Shown here piece by piece: positions 34,700 to 44,056 of a stretch of 64,000 nt of DNA (positions are counted from its first letter, which is position 1; the number at the start of each line of letters is the position of its first letter). The position numbers and the translations under genes were made by a program. The stretch is from UBA668 sp040081465 (lineage in GTDB: Bacteria > Actinomycetota > Acidimicrobiia > Acidimicrobiales > Ilumatobacteraceae): assembly GCA_040081465.1 (NCBI GenBank), contig JBEBGL010000011.1, forward strand, positions 1-64,000, written 5' to 3'. The notes under the pieces were generated by a model. That model was given only the letters and a program-made list of their open reading frames with translations. It did no database searches and had not been told where the DNA came from.

Positions 34700-35739
34700 T
34701 GACAACTGAGTGGCGCTTCATTTCTGCATTCGCTGCACACTTCAAGCGCTGCGAACTACACGCGGGCGAAACGGTCGCGATTCTCAGCGAGGCGCAAAGT
34801 CGGCCCGCGCTGGTCGAGACAGCGCGCCTCGCAGCTCAGTCACTTGGCGGGCGCGTGTTCGACGTCGTGGTGCCGACACCGCCATCCGCTCATGCAGTAC
34901 CCATCCGATCCACCGGTGCTTCGCAGGCGATCGCTGGCAACCCAGCCGTCATCTGGGCTCTCGCTGCTAGCGACTTGGTGATCGATTGCACGGTGGAGGG
35001 ACTGCTGCATTCGCCAGACCTGGGCCAGATTCTCGGCGGTGGGGCACGCGTGCTGATGATCTCGAACGAGCACCCCGAAGTCTTCGAGAGACTGCAGTGG
35101 GACGCCGACCTCCCCCGCCGGGTCGAACTCGGACACGATTGGCTCAGCACCGCTGCCACGATGCGCGTCACCAGCGCGGCTGGTACCGACCTCACGATTC
35201 AGTTGGAAGGCGCGGTAACCGCCGGATCAACCGGCCTCACCGCCGGCCCCGGCTCGATCGCGCACTGGCCCGGTGGATTGGTTCTCGCCTTTCCCGCTGC
35301 ACACTCGGTTAACGGCACGATCGCACTCGATGTCGGCGACATGAACCTGACGTTCAATCGCGTTCTTGAGACACCGGTCGTTCTGCACATCGTCGACGAT
35401 CACATCGAGCGCATTGAGGGCGACGGTGCCGACGCGATCCTGTTTCGCAGCTACCTCAGCGCGTTTGGAGACCGCGAGAGCTACGCCACGAGCCACGTCG
35501 GCTGGGGCATGAACCAGTTCGCGCGCTGGGACGCATCGCAGCTCTACGACCGTCGCGAAACCTGGGGAACCGAAGCACGCGCCTACTCGGGCAACTTCCT
35601 GTATTCCACCGGCGCCAACGAAGTAGCCGGCCGTTTCACAGCCGGTCACTTCGACTTGCCGATGCGCAATTGCACTGTGCGTCTCGACGACCGCACTGTC
35701 GTGCAGGAGGGCGAGTTGGCCGCCGAGCTGCTTCCATGA
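34699..35739 (+). CDS. nicX: NicX-like 2,5-dihydroxypyridine 5,6-dioxygenase
   Basis: 346 residues. IALDVGDMNLTF, SHVGWGMNQFARWDASQLYDR, RAYSGNFLYSTGANE and GHFDLPMRNC align with remembered Pseudomonas putida NicX. The Fe(II) ligands fall in place as His266, His317 and Asp319 (NicX His265, His318, Asp320). The enzyme opens the ring of 2,5-dihydroxypyridine to N-formylmaleamate. ATG 34699 overlaps the hydrolase stop; an earlier in-frame start lies inside that gene. A paralogous ring substrate cannot be excluded. Confidence 0.88.
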   Translation: MTTEWRFISAFAAHFKRCELHAGETVAILSEAQSRPALVETARLAAQSLGGRVFDVVVPTPPSAHAVPIRSTGASQAIAGNPAVIWALAASDLVIDCTVEGLLHSPDLGQILGGGARVLMISNEHPEVFERLQWDADLPRRVELGHDWLSTAATMRVTSAAGTDLTIQLEGAVTAGSTGLTAGPGSIAHWPGGLVLAFPAAHSVNGTIALDVGDMNLTFNRVLETPVVLHIVDDHIERIEGDGADAILFRSYLSAFGDRESYATSHVGWGMNQFARWDASQLYDRRETWGTEARAYSGNFLYSTGANEVAGRFTAGHFDLPMRNCTVRLDDRTVVQEGELAAELLP

Positions 35740-35756
35740 CACGCGCCACGCCCGCG

Positions 35757-35771
35757 TAGGCTCGAAGCAGA
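35757..35771 (+). promoter_or_regulatory. -10 box for the VOC-bicupin gene
   Basis: TAGGCT (35757-35762) ends 9 bases before ATG 35772, within the 32-base gap after the NicX-like gene. The third gene may thus have its own start of transcription. Confidence 0.4.
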
Positions 35772-36917
35772 ATGAACACGCCGAACATCGAATCCGCCCA
35801 GGTTGTCCTGCCGTGCAACGATCCGATCTCCGCGACGATCGACTTCTTTACCGCGCTCGGGTTTGCGGTTCGCACGATCATGCCCGCCGATCACCCTCGC
35901 ATGGCGGTCTTACAAGGCCACGGGCTGGCGATTCGGTTGGAAGTCGGCGCGGCAGGCCCGCCAGGAAGACTGCGCCTGCAAACCGACGACGCTGTCGACG
36001 CGCACGAAACCACCGCGCCAAATGGAACCGTCGTCGAGTTCGCACCGGCGCACACGCCGTTGGAACTACCGCCGCTCGTTGAAGAGTTCGTTGTCACGCG
36101 TGCGCCAGCCGACGACGCTGGTTTCGGCGAGGGCCGCGCCGGCCTGCGCTATCGCGATCTGATTCCAAGCCGCCTCGGCGGTCGATTCATCGCATCGCAC
36201 ATCCTCATCGAGGATGGCGGGCCGGTGCACGATTACGTGCACTTCCACAATGTCCGCTTTCAAATGATCTACTGCCATCGAGGCTGGGTGAATGTCGCCT
36301 ACGAAGACCAAGGCGAGCCGATGCTTATGGTCGAGGGCGATTGCTTCCTTCAGCCGTCGACCATTCGACATCGTGTGCTCGAGGCCTCGGATCGCATGAA
36401 GGTGATCGAGATCGGCTGCCCGGCCGAGCACGAGACTTGGGCCGACCCCGACACCACTCTTCCCACAAGCGTCGTCGACCACACTCGTGGCTTCGGCGCC
36501 GACGGCCACCGGTTCGTGTTCCACCAAGCAGCGGGTGCGGCATGGACACCGTCTCGCTTCGCTGGCTACGAGACGCGAGACACAGGCATCGGCGTTGCAA
36601 CCGACGGTGTGGCGGGCGTGCGCGTGATCCGACCTGTCCACCAGCCCCAGCCCGCGACCACTTCGCACACCGGCGAGTTTCAGTTTCACTTCGTTCTCGA
36701 CGGTGCCATCACGTTGCAGTGCGATGGCGGCGAGTTCATGCGGCTGAACGAAGGCGACAGCTTCGTCGTACCAGCGAAGGTTGCGTACACCCTGAGCGAC
36801 CCGACCGACGACGCTCAGCTGCTCGACGTCACGCTGCCCGCTTGGTCGCGCTCACAACAGTTCGAGCACGCCGCCGAGCCACTCGATGCTTTCGAGCGTG
36901 ATCGGATCGACAACTAG
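35772..36917 (+). CDS. VOC-like domain fused to a bicupin
   Basis: 381 residues. Residues about 1-95 look like one glyoxalase/VOC half (VVLPCNDPISATIDFFTALGFAVRTIMPADHPRMAVL). Residues about 120-240 form a first cupin (GPVHDYVHFHNVRFQMIYCHRGWVNVAYEDQGEPMLMVEGDCFLQPSTIRHRV with the H-x-H and later His ligands), and about 290-360 a second cupin (FQFHFVLDGAITLQCDGGEFMRLNEGDSFVVPA). It follows the NicX-like gene by 32 bases. A metal-dependent role in the same pathway is likely, but the reaction is unknown. The 3' end overlaps the convergent LLM gene by 66 bases. Confidence 0.78.
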   Translation: MNTPNIESAQVVLPCNDPISATIDFFTALGFAVRTIMPADHPRMAVLQGHGLAIRLEVGAAGPPGRLRLQTDDAVDAHETTAPNGTVVEFAPAHTPLELPPLVEEFVVTRAPADDAGFGEGRAGLRYRDLIPSRLGGRFIASHILIEDGGPVHDYVHFHNVRFQMIYCHRGWVNVAYEDQGEPMLMVEGDCFLQPSTIRHRVLEASDRMKVIEIGCPAEHETWADPDTTLPTSVVDHTRGFGADGHRFVFHQAAGAAWTPSRFAGYETRDTGIGVATDGVAGVRVIRPVHQPQPATTSHTGEFQFHFVLDGAITLQCDGGEFMRLNEGDSFVVPAKVAYTLSDPTDDAQLLDVTLPAWSRSQQFEHAAEPLDAFERDRIDN

Positions 36918-37754
36918 CTGCAGGTGAGCGCAACCGGCTGCACCGAATGCGGCGAGTTGTTCCGCGAGTTCCTGCTGCGTGCCGCGCAATGGCTCGGCGA
37001 CGACGGCATCGGAACCCATCGTGCGTCCGATGCCACCGGGCACCTGTACGTACACAGCTGCCGTCGACTCAACCTCGCTTGCTACGCGGCCGGCCAACTC
37101 GCAGTGTTCCGCAACCTGCTCGGCCTCACGCTGAAAACCTTCGACGGTGTTGCCGAAGCGACTCCACCACACATTCCAGGCGTGCACGTGCGGCAACGCA
37201 ATAGAAAGCATTCGAGGCGCCGTCGAACCGATCAGCAGCGGTGGCCCACCGGGCCGCGAGATCGGATCGACCTGACCTCGCACAACGTTGTAGAAGCGAC
37301 CATCGTGATCCACCACCTCGCCGACCAACAACCGCCGAATAATCCCGAAGGCTTCCTCGAAGCGACTCACACGATTGTCGAAAGCAAAACCGAACGCGCG
37401 GTACTCGCGCTCGTTCCACCCGGCGCCGAGACCGAGGATCAAGCGACCCCCCGAGATTGCATCGACCGTCGCTGCCTGCTTCGCAAGCATCGCTGGTTCG
37501 TGGAAACCGATCGATGCGACGAGCGGACCAATCTCCACACGAGTCGTTACTGCAGCAATCGCCGCCAAAGACGTCCACACTTCCCAGGGGCCGCGCACCG
37601 ACCCGTTAGGCAGGTCGTAAAGCAGATGATCGCCGAGCCAGATTGAATCAAAACCGACGGCCTCGGCCGCCCGCGCCATCGGAATCAGCTCTGACCAAGG
37701 CACGAACCGCTCGACCTCGGGCAGTTGCACACCGATCTTGAACGTGCGTGTCAT
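36852..37754 (-). CDS. LLM-class F420-dependent oxidoreductase (luciferase-like)
   Basis: 300 residues. The bacterial-luciferase barrel is clear: FKIGVQLPEVERFVPWSELIPMARAAEAVGFDSIWLGDHLLYD, then VASIGFHEPAMLAKQAATVDAISGGRLILGLGAGWNEREYRAFG, and PLLIGST. That set is typical of F420-using members in actinobacteria. The C-terminus DPITLESIEWLGGVLELL is normal for the family, so the 66-base antisense overlap with the cupin gene is real rather than an overcall. It may take part in the neighbouring ring-degradation cluster. Confidence 0.9.
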   Translation of the reverse strand: MTRTFKIGVQLPEVERFVPWSELIPMARAAEAVGFDSIWLGDHLLYDLPNGSVRGPWEVWTSLAAIAAVTTRVEIGPLVASIGFHEPAMLAKQAATVDAISGGRLILGLGAGWNEREYRAFGFAFDNRVSRFEEAFGIIRRLLVGEVVDHDGRFYNVVRGQVDPISRPGGPPLLIGSTAPRMLSIALPHVHAWNVWWSRFGNTVEGFQREAEQVAEHCELAGRVASEVESTAAVYVQVPGGIGRTMGSDAVVAEPLRGTQQELAEQLAAFGAAGCAHLQLVVDPITLESIEWLGGVLELL

Positions 37755-37772
37755 GCGATTGCGAGTGTTGAG

Positions 37773-38138
37773 TTACCGCGACGAGGTTTCGCGCAGCGCA
37801 GCAAGCGTCGTGCGGTAGTCCTCGACAGAGACCTCGCTGCGAGCCAGCCGCTCGGCGAGAATTGCCTCGGCATTGCCCGATCGCGGCGCAACCGCTGCCG
37901 TACGCCGGCGGGCGATGAACCAAGTAATCAATGCGGTTGCGATGACCAACAGAACGACCACCAACAATCCGCCGGCGCGATGATGATCGCCACGACCGCG
38001 CCCGAAGCCGCGCGGCCCAGGGCCTGGCCTGCCATCGTCGCCCCCAAAGGCGAGCGCGGTTCCGGCGAACACTGTCGCACTGATTAGCACGAGACTCATG
38101 ACGACACCGACTTTTGCCACTACTGAGTTACGAATCAT
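37773..38138 (-). CDS. Small membrane protein with SHOCT domain
   Basis: 121 residues. A first helix or signal (VGVVMSLVLISATVFAGTALAF), a Gly/Arg/His-rich linker (RPGPGPRGFGRGRGDHHRAG), a second helix (LLVVVLLVIATALITWFIA) and a SHOCT motif at the end (ILAERLARSEVSVEDYRTTLAALRE). SHOCT modules usually mediate oligomerisation of small membrane proteins. ATG 38138 has GGAG 6 bases upstream; an in-frame start at 38165 lacks one. Function unknown. Confidence 0.72.
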   Translation of the reverse strand: MIRNSVVAKVGVVMSLVLISATVFAGTALAFGGDDGRPGPGPRGFGRGRGDHHRAGGLLVVVLLVIATALITWFIARRRTAAVAPRSGNAEAILAERLARSEVSVEDYRTTLAALRETSSR

Positions 38139-38193
38139 CGCCTGCTCCAATTCTTTGCACGGCACGGGCCGCTGATTGCCACCGTACTCGCCC

Positions 38194-40356
38194 TTACGTC
38201 ATGGCGTGTAGCAGCGCCAGTTCGATGTAGGGCGCGAGGAACTCGGAAGCCGTGGCCGTCAGGTGGCTGTCGTCGCGGTACATCAACACGTTGCCAACGA
38301 TCACCGGGCACAGCGTTTCGGTACACGTCCAGTCGCTGGTGGGAATGAAGTCAATGTCGTACTTCGCTGCCACATCTCGCTCGACCGCCAACCGACTCGG
38401 CCGAATCGCTTCCTCCCGCGTTGCCATGCAGTTCTCCGCCAACGTGAGGTTGCTCGCGAGGCAGTAAGGAACCGTATACGCCGGAGTCGACGAGTCACCG
38501 AGAAGCAAAACATGCTGTGCATGCGGCTTCAGCTTCGAGACCGTCAGGTCGAGTCCCTCGCGCCACACCTGATCGGGGTTGCGTCCCTCGACGCTGGGTG
38601 TGGCCCGGTACCGGTACCCGGAGAGGATGACCAGATCGGGGTTCGACAACTCGATCTCGGCGATCACGCTTGCTCGCCACACAGCACAGTCGGTGTAGTC
38701 GGGATCGCTGACGGTAGGAATCTCCGCGCTCGGGCACGCTTTCTTGGTATGCACGACCAGCTTCCACGCGTTCTGTTTCGCCACCAGGTCGATTGCTGGC
38801 ATCCACTGCGCGGCGTGCGAGTCGCCGAACAACACAATCGTTACGGCGCCGGCAGAGTCGCCGTACACGCACTGCTTCAGTTCAATCTCGCCGATCTCGA
38901 GAATGCAGTCGTCGGGGTACACGCGCGGCAAGTCGTTCTTCGCATCGCGGAGGCTCGGGTTGAGGTTGGCCGGCACGTTCCTGTTGAGCACGGACTCCTC
39001 AAGCAACGCAAGGTTCGCCGCGATCAGCGGAGTTAGTTCAGGAGGATTGTCGTGCGATGCGTCGGCCACCACCGGACGCATGGCCGTTGTTGGCGGTGGC
39101 GGGATGGTCGAAGTAACCGGCGTACTGGTCGCGGCCGCCGTCGATGAAGGTGCAACCGTTGCAAACGTGGGCACAGCGGCTACCTCATCGGTCGACAGTC
39201 GCGGCGGATTATGCAGCACCAGCGACGCGGCCACAATGCCCGCCAAGGCCACCGATGCACCCACCGCCAAACTCCGCAGCGGGCTTCTGACTAGGGCGGG
39301 CAAGAAGCGCACCGGGTTCTCGAGCACCATGTAACTGAGCGCGGCGAGCCCAACGGCACCGAGCAGCAAGCCACCGCGCGTCAGCGCGTTGAGAGGGCCG
39401 TACTTCGCTTCCGCGAGTAGCAGCACTGGAAAGTGCCACAGATAAATAGCGTACGAGCGTGCGCCGAGCCACAGCATCGGACTAGCAGAAAGGAACAGCC
39501 CTGGACCGCCCGGCAGCGCGCCAGCGTTGATTACGGCAACAGTCGCAAGGACTGGTGCAACTGCGGCAAATCCGGGAAACGTTGTCGCGTCGTCGTACGC
39601 AAACGCGACACCAACGATGACCGCCAGCCCGACGTAGCCAACAATTGAGCGCAGCCGTTCCGCGCGCTTCCACAAAGTGCCACCGACGACCGCGATCAGC
39701 GCGCCACTCAGCAACTCCCATGCGCGCGCGGGAAGCATGAAGAACGCCCACATGGGTTCGCTGCGGGTGGACCTCACGCAGAGGATGAGCGATGCCACCC
39801 ACATCAGACCCAGCACCGCGATCAGCGAACGGCGGGCAAGGCGGGCATATCGAACCAACACCAACATCAAGCCGGGCCAGACCAGGTAGTACTGCTCCTC
39901 CACCGCCAACGACCAGAAGTGCAGTAGTGGCGAAACTGCTTGGCCCTCGGCGAGGTAGTCGGTCCCAACGTTGAAGAAGCGGAAGTTGGCGACAAACGCG
40001 CAGGCGGCAATCGCGTCGCGAGCGAGGTCGCCCTGCGAGAGCCCATCGAGCATGAACCGGCTGGCGATCAGCGTCGCCACGACCACCAAACCCGACGCGG
40101 GCAGCAATCGACGCGCTCGTCGCGCCCAGAAGCCGACTAGTGAGACAGTGCCGGTAGTCGCCAGTTCGCGCATGAGCAGCGAGGTGATGAGGAACCCGGA
40201 GAGAACGAAGAATACGTCGACACCGATGTATCCGCCCGACAAGCCGCCGAGCTTGGCGTGGTACAGCAGCACGAGCACAACCGCGACGGCGCGCAAACCT
40301 TCGACTTCCGGCCGAAAGCGCGCCGTCGAGTCAAGCCCGCTTGTTGCCGGCAACAT
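38194..40356 (-). CDS. OafA/YrhL-type acyltransferase with SGNH domain
   Basis: 720 residues. The acyltransferase-3 membrane domain (about 1-345, ten helices) opens with FRPEVEGLRAVAVVLVLLYHA and contains GFLITSLLMREL and SLAVEEQYYLVWPG. A Thr/Pro-rich linker follows (about 385-425). The SGNH hydrolase part has VLFGDSHAAQWMP and the terminal DDSHLT catalytic pair. Such proteins O-acetylate surface polysaccharides. ATG 40356 is supported by TAGTTT 7 bases upstream on the minus strand. Confidence 0.92.
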   Translation of the reverse strand: MLPATSGLDSTARFRPEVEGLRAVAVVLVLLYHAKLGGLSGGYIGVDVFFVLSGFLITSLLMRELATTGTVSLVGFWARRARRLLPASGLVVVATLIASRFMLDGLSQGDLARDAIAACAFVANFRFFNVGTDYLAEGQAVSPLLHFWSLAVEEQYYLVWPGLMLVLVRYARLARRSLIAVLGLMWVASLILCVRSTRSEPMWAFFMLPARAWELLSGALIAVVGGTLWKRAERLRSIVGYVGLAVIVGVAFAYDDATTFPGFAAVAPVLATVAVINAGALPGGPGLFLSASPMLWLGARSYAIYLWHFPVLLLAEAKYGPLNALTRGGLLLGAVGLAALSYMVLENPVRFLPALVRSPLRSLAVGASVALAGIVAASLVLHNPPRLSTDEVAAVPTFATVAPSSTAAATSTPVTSTIPPPPTTAMRPVVADASHDNPPELTPLIAANLALLEESVLNRNVPANLNPSLRDAKNDLPRVYPDDCILEIGEIELKQCVYGDSAGAVTIVLFGDSHAAQWMPAIDLVAKQNAWKLVVHTKKACPSAEIPTVSDPDYTDCAVWRASVIAEIELSNPDLVILSGYRYRATPSVEGRNPDQVWREGLDLTVSKLKPHAQHVLLLGDSSTPAYTVPYCLASNLTLAENCMATREEAIRPSRLAVERDVAAKYDIDFIPTSDWTCTETLCPVIVGNVLMYRDDSHLTATASEFLAPYIELALLHAMT

Positions 40357-40380
40357 TTGCATCAAACTACTGGCACGCGA

Positions 40381-41628
40381 CTAGGGAGTGAAGCTCTGAC
40401 AAGGGCCTTCAGTAAGCGAGTGCACAAACTGATCGACACCATCGATCACGCTCGCGGCAGCAGCATCGTCAAACGCAGCAGCGCCGGCGCCGACGATCGA
40501 GCGCAAGAGTTCTGCAAACTCGGTCACCTGCGCGGTAGCTCCGGGACTGAGCATTCCGAAGTCCAGTTCGATTAGCTCAGCAAGAGCGAGCAGCGAGACG
40601 GCATCGGCAAAGACAATGTTTGGCGCGACTGTGAATTCGGGCGGAGTGTCGGTCGCGGCCAGTTCGCGCACGATCGCCGCGCCAACTCCCGCCTGCTGAT
40701 CGAGTTTGGCGAAGTCCACTATGTCTGCTTCATCCTGGGCCGTGTGATAGCAGCCACCCGTCGCATCAGAGAACAAGATCGCGGGAACGCCTGCCTGCGC
40801 AAAGTTGGCGTGATCGCTGCGGCCCTGAAACAGGAATGAGCTGAGCATGACGGGTTGCAGTTTCGACGCGGCCATTGCGCTCGCGGTTGCCTGCACCAGT
40901 GTGTCGCCGCCGGTCTCGGCACCGATCGCAAACGTCGCGTTGGCTGACGATCGCAAAAGCGTCGCGCCCTGAATGTCGAAGTTCAGGTACGCCACAGTCT
41001 GCGCCAGCGGGACTACCGGAGAAGCAACGTAGGCGGCAGAACCGAGCAGGCCGTCCTCCTCCGCGTCCCACAGCGCAATAACGACCGAGCGGCGCGGAGT
41101 GCCCTCGGCGGCGATCGCACGGGCGATGCTGATAACCGTCGCCACACCAGTTGCGTTGTCGGTTGCGCCGTTACAAATGTGATCGACGGGATCGTCGGAC
41201 GGACACTCGGAACCCACGTGGTCGTAATGAGCGCCAATGACGATGTACTCGTCGGCGAGGTCGCCGCCCGGAATCAGTCCGAGAATGTTGGTGCCGTAGG
41301 TGAATGGCTGCAGGTACCCGTCGGGTAACAGCGGTTGCGCAAACTGCGAAATCTGCTCGACGATCAGTTCCTGGGCGGCCGTCGACCCAGGCGATTGATT
41401 GTTGCGGCCGGTCAGTTCGTCGGATGCCAGAGCCTCTACGAGCTCGCGCGCACTCAGACCTTCGCCTTCAACCGACGCGCCCGTCGTGGTGGGAGTACTC
41501 GTAGGAGTTGCTGAGTCCTGAGGAACCGTGTCAGAGCGTTCTACCGCGTGAACCCATGGCCCATCGGAACTGCACCCGCTCGCGAGCAAGGCTGCCGCTG
41601 CCAAAGCGACGTGGAACGGGCGAAGCAC
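40381..41628 (-). CDS. Secreted M28-family metallopeptidase lipoprotein
   Basis: 415 residues. The signal peptide ends in a lipobox (LLASGC, Cys about 19). Zinc ligands of the aminopeptidase-Y/M28 family are visible: IGAHYDHVG, NGATDNATGVA, LWDAEEDGLLGS and, near the C-terminal part, FQGRSDHANF. It should cleave N-terminal residues from peptides at the outer face of the membrane. GTG 41628 is used: TAACGT lies 6 bases upstream on the minus strand, again without a Shine-Dalgarno site. Confidence 0.9.
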   Translation of the reverse strand: MLRPFHVALAAAALLASGCSSDGPWVHAVERSDTVPQDSATPTSTPTTTGASVEGEGLSARELVEALASDELTGRNNQSPGSTAAQELIVEQISQFAQPLLPDGYLQPFTYGTNILGLIPGGDLADEYIVIGAHYDHVGSECPSDDPVDHICNGATDNATGVATVISIARAIAAEGTPRRSVVIALWDAEEDGLLGSAAYVASPVVPLAQTVAYLNFDIQGATLLRSSANATFAIGAETGGDTLVQATASAMAASKLQPVMLSSFLFQGRSDHANFAQAGVPAILFSDATGGCYHTAQDEADIVDFAKLDQQAGVGAAIVRELAATDTPPEFTVAPNIVFADAVSLLALAELIELDFGMLSPGATAQVTEFAELLRSIVGAGAAAFDDAAAASVIDGVDQFVHSLTEGPCQSFTP

Positions 41629-41674
41629 GCAGCGACGTTATACGTCCATCTGTCGCGTGTCTGGGCAGCCCGAC

Positions 41675-44056
41675 CTAGAGGAAGTAGCCACTGACGTCGA
41701 CGACGACGTCGAGTTCCTCCTTGGTGTAGAGGCATACCTTTCCACCGGTGCCAATGCGAGCCAACACAAAGTTTGGAATCACGTCACCGGCCTTGAAGTT
41801 CAGGTTTGACGCGTTGGGCCGGTCTTGCCCGCACGCAAACACCGTCAAAAATCCCTGGGCCGCGGGGCCGATCGCTGTCACATTCAGGACAACCGACACT
41901 GCACTTGCAGGCACCCCACCGCGACCGGCGATCGGTAACTGGTAAGTCGTTCCCGCCGCTAGGCGACCCACGCTTTGGTGCTGCCCGTCGACTGTCGACA
42001 GACCCGCCCGGGTCTCCAACATCCGCTCCGGAACCAGCAAAGACGTCAGCGAGTCGGTGTTGGGGAAGTAACCACTGACGTCGACGACCAGATCCGTGGT
42101 CCTCAATGCAAAGAAACAGACAGTGCCCGCGGCACTGACGCGAGCCAAAACGGAGTTCGGAACTACATCGCCAGCAACAAAGTTCAGATTCGACGCGAGC
42201 GGCCGGTCTTCATCGCACGGAAACACAGTCAGATATCCCTGAGCAAGCGGCAGGATCGCCGTCACGTTCAACACCACTGTCGCAGCGTTGTCGAGAACAC
42301 CACCACTACTACCGGCACCGTCAAGGTCGCGGCCGTAAACATCCAACGCGTATGTCTCTCCGGCCTCGATTAGACCAACGCCTTCATGCTGGTGGTCGAT
42401 CGTGGCAGGACCGCCAGGACCATCACCCTCGCGCGTCTCTAACAGCCGTGCCGGTGCGGTGAGCGGCACCAACGCATCGCTCGTTGGAAAATAGGCGCTG
42501 ACATCGACCAGGACGTCGGTTGTTGCCGTGCTGTAGATGCAGACACTCTGTGCACTGCCCACGCGGGCCAACACGGCATTGGGGAATACATCACCCACAG
42601 CGAAATTCAAGTTTGACGTCAGCGGACGAGCCTCACCGCACGGAAACACGGTTATGAAACCGTTTGCACCAGGGAGTACTGCCGTGACGTTCAGCACCAC
42701 CGTGTCCGCATCCGTCGGTATACCAGCGCGGCCAGCTACCGGCAGTTGATAGGTGGTGTTTGCCGAAATCTTCCCAACGCCTTGATGTGCCCCGTCAACA
42801 GTCAGCTGGCCAGCGCGCGTGTCAAGCAGGCGCGCAGGTGCGCACAGCGGTATCAAATCATCGTTCAACGGTGGGAGGTCGAACACGACATCCGTCTCTC
42901 CGCGCGCAAAACCATTCCCATCGACGGCGATCCAATACGTGTACGAGTCGTTGATCTGGAACGTCACCTCACTGTGCGCGCCGGTGCCGGAGTTGTCGTC
43001 ACTAGTCACGGCTGTGGAAGGACCGGTCGCCCCCTGATAAACCGCCAGCACCGTGTCGAAGTCGTCGGTGCCATCGGGAGTCGTTCGGATCGTCGCATCA
43101 GCGTTGTCCTGTTCGGGGCGCGGGTCGTAGCGGAACCACACCGAGCGGCGAGGGCCATGGCCCGCATGTGCCAACTCGCCGGACTCTTTCGTCGCAAACC
43201 ACGTGCTCGCCGACACGGTCGAATCACCAGGGCACACTGCCGCGGCGGTCGACGCCGCTTTGGAGTCGTTGCCGGGCGTCGGTTCCGCACCCCAGCGGAC
43301 ACCGTTGAGATCGCCTGCCTGGAACGCAACGGGGTTGCTGCAGTTAGTGCTGCTCTTCATCAGCTGCGCGACGCCCGCGTAGTTGCTGTCGAAATGGTTG
43401 AGTCCTAGCGCGTGACCGATTTCGTGACCGATGACTGGCTGGTCGCACGCAGCAGACAGTGTGGGGCTGAGCCACACGATGCCCCCAGCCCAGCGGTTCA
43501 CGCCTTCAATGACTGTCGAACCTCGCACTCCCCCACAGCCCAACTTTCCACCGGAGAGACTTCCGCACGGCGAATCAAGCTTGATCACCACCCAAATCTG
43601 GCCTGCGGGAATGCTGAAGTTGTTCCAATCTGCCGGCGGCGCGAAGGTCGAAGCTGCAACCTGAATGCTGAGACCGTTGTGGGCGTTTACCTCGTTGGCA
43701 ACTTGCTGGAGCTCGTCGCGATAGATCTCGATGTTGCCTTCACCGCTAGTGATCAAGCGGATGTTGTAATCGCCATAGTGGCGTAGTGCGCCCGCGACGG
43801 TGACGAAGGTGTTGAATCCGTCGCCGAGCGTGACCGATGCGAAAAACCCGTCGCCTGTGCTCTGCTCGGCCGGTTGCTCGTCTGCAAGTGCCTCAAGTTC
43901 CTCGAACGTCTCTGCATCCATAACCGAATCAGGACTGGTCTTCACCCACTCGTCCACGGGTTCCTCGGCGGCCGCCGACTGCGGACTACCCGGCCCTGTC
44001 AAGGCGAGCATCGCCAAAATTGCTAACGCACACATTGGCCCCCGCGTCACAGCCAT
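41675..44056 (-). CDS. Secreted matrixin-like zinc protease with three C-terminal repeat domains
   Basis: 793 residues. Signal peptide (ALAILAMLALTGPGSPQSAAA), then a protease domain with HEIGHALGLNH (HExxHxxGxxH) near residue 240. A beta-sandwich domain follows (about 300-410). Three tandem repeats of about 115-125 residues fill the rest; each opens with a PARLLDTRAG-type motif, passes TVVLNVTA, ITVFPCG and SNLNF, and ends with VDVSAYF/VDVSGYF. These repeats are frequent in secreted proteins of Acidimicrobiia. ATG 44056 follows TACGAT by 7 bases; upstream in-frame codons lie over the divergent gene. Confidence 0.9.
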   Translation of the reverse strand: MAVTRGPMCALAILAMLALTGPGSPQSAAAEEPVDEWVKTSPDSVMDAETFEELEALADEQPAEQSTGDGFFASVTLGDGFNTFVTVAGALRHYGDYNIRLITSGEGNIEIYRDELQQVANEVNAHNGLSIQVAASTFAPPADWNNFSIPAGQIWVVIKLDSPCGSLSGGKLGCGGVRGSTVIEGVNRWAGGIVWLSPTLSAACDQPVIGHEIGHALGLNHFDSNYAGVAQLMKSSTNCSNPVAFQAGDLNGVRWGAEPTPGNDSKAASTAAAVCPGDSTVSASTWFATKESGELAHAGHGPRRSVWFRYDPRPEQDNADATIRTTPDGTDDFDTVLAVYQGATGPSTAVTSDDNSGTGAHSEVTFQINDSYTYWIAVDGNGFARGETDVVFDLPPLNDDLIPLCAPARLLDTRAGQLTVDGAHQGVGKISANTTYQLPVAGRAGIPTDADTVVLNVTAVLPGANGFITVFPCGEARPLTSNLNFAVGDVFPNAVLARVGSAQSVCIYSTATTDVLVDVSAYFPTSDALVPLTAPARLLETREGDGPGGPATIDHQHEGVGLIEAGETYALDVYGRDLDGAGSSGGVLDNAATVVLNVTAILPLAQGYLTVFPCDEDRPLASNLNFVAGDVVPNSVLARVSAAGTVCFFALRTTDLVVDVSGYFPNTDSLTSLLVPERMLETRAGLSTVDGQHQSVGRLAAGTTYQLPIAGRGGVPASAVSVVLNVTAIGPAAQGFLTVFACGQDRPNASNLNFKAGDVIPNFVLARIGTGGKVCLYTKEELDVVVDVSGYFL

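Noticed and set aside
41700..42900. Periodic similarity suggesting a CRISPR-like or DNA repeat array
   Set aside because: The periodicity is about 350 bases and follows three protein repeat domains; no short direct repeats with unique spacers occur here or elsewhere in the window.
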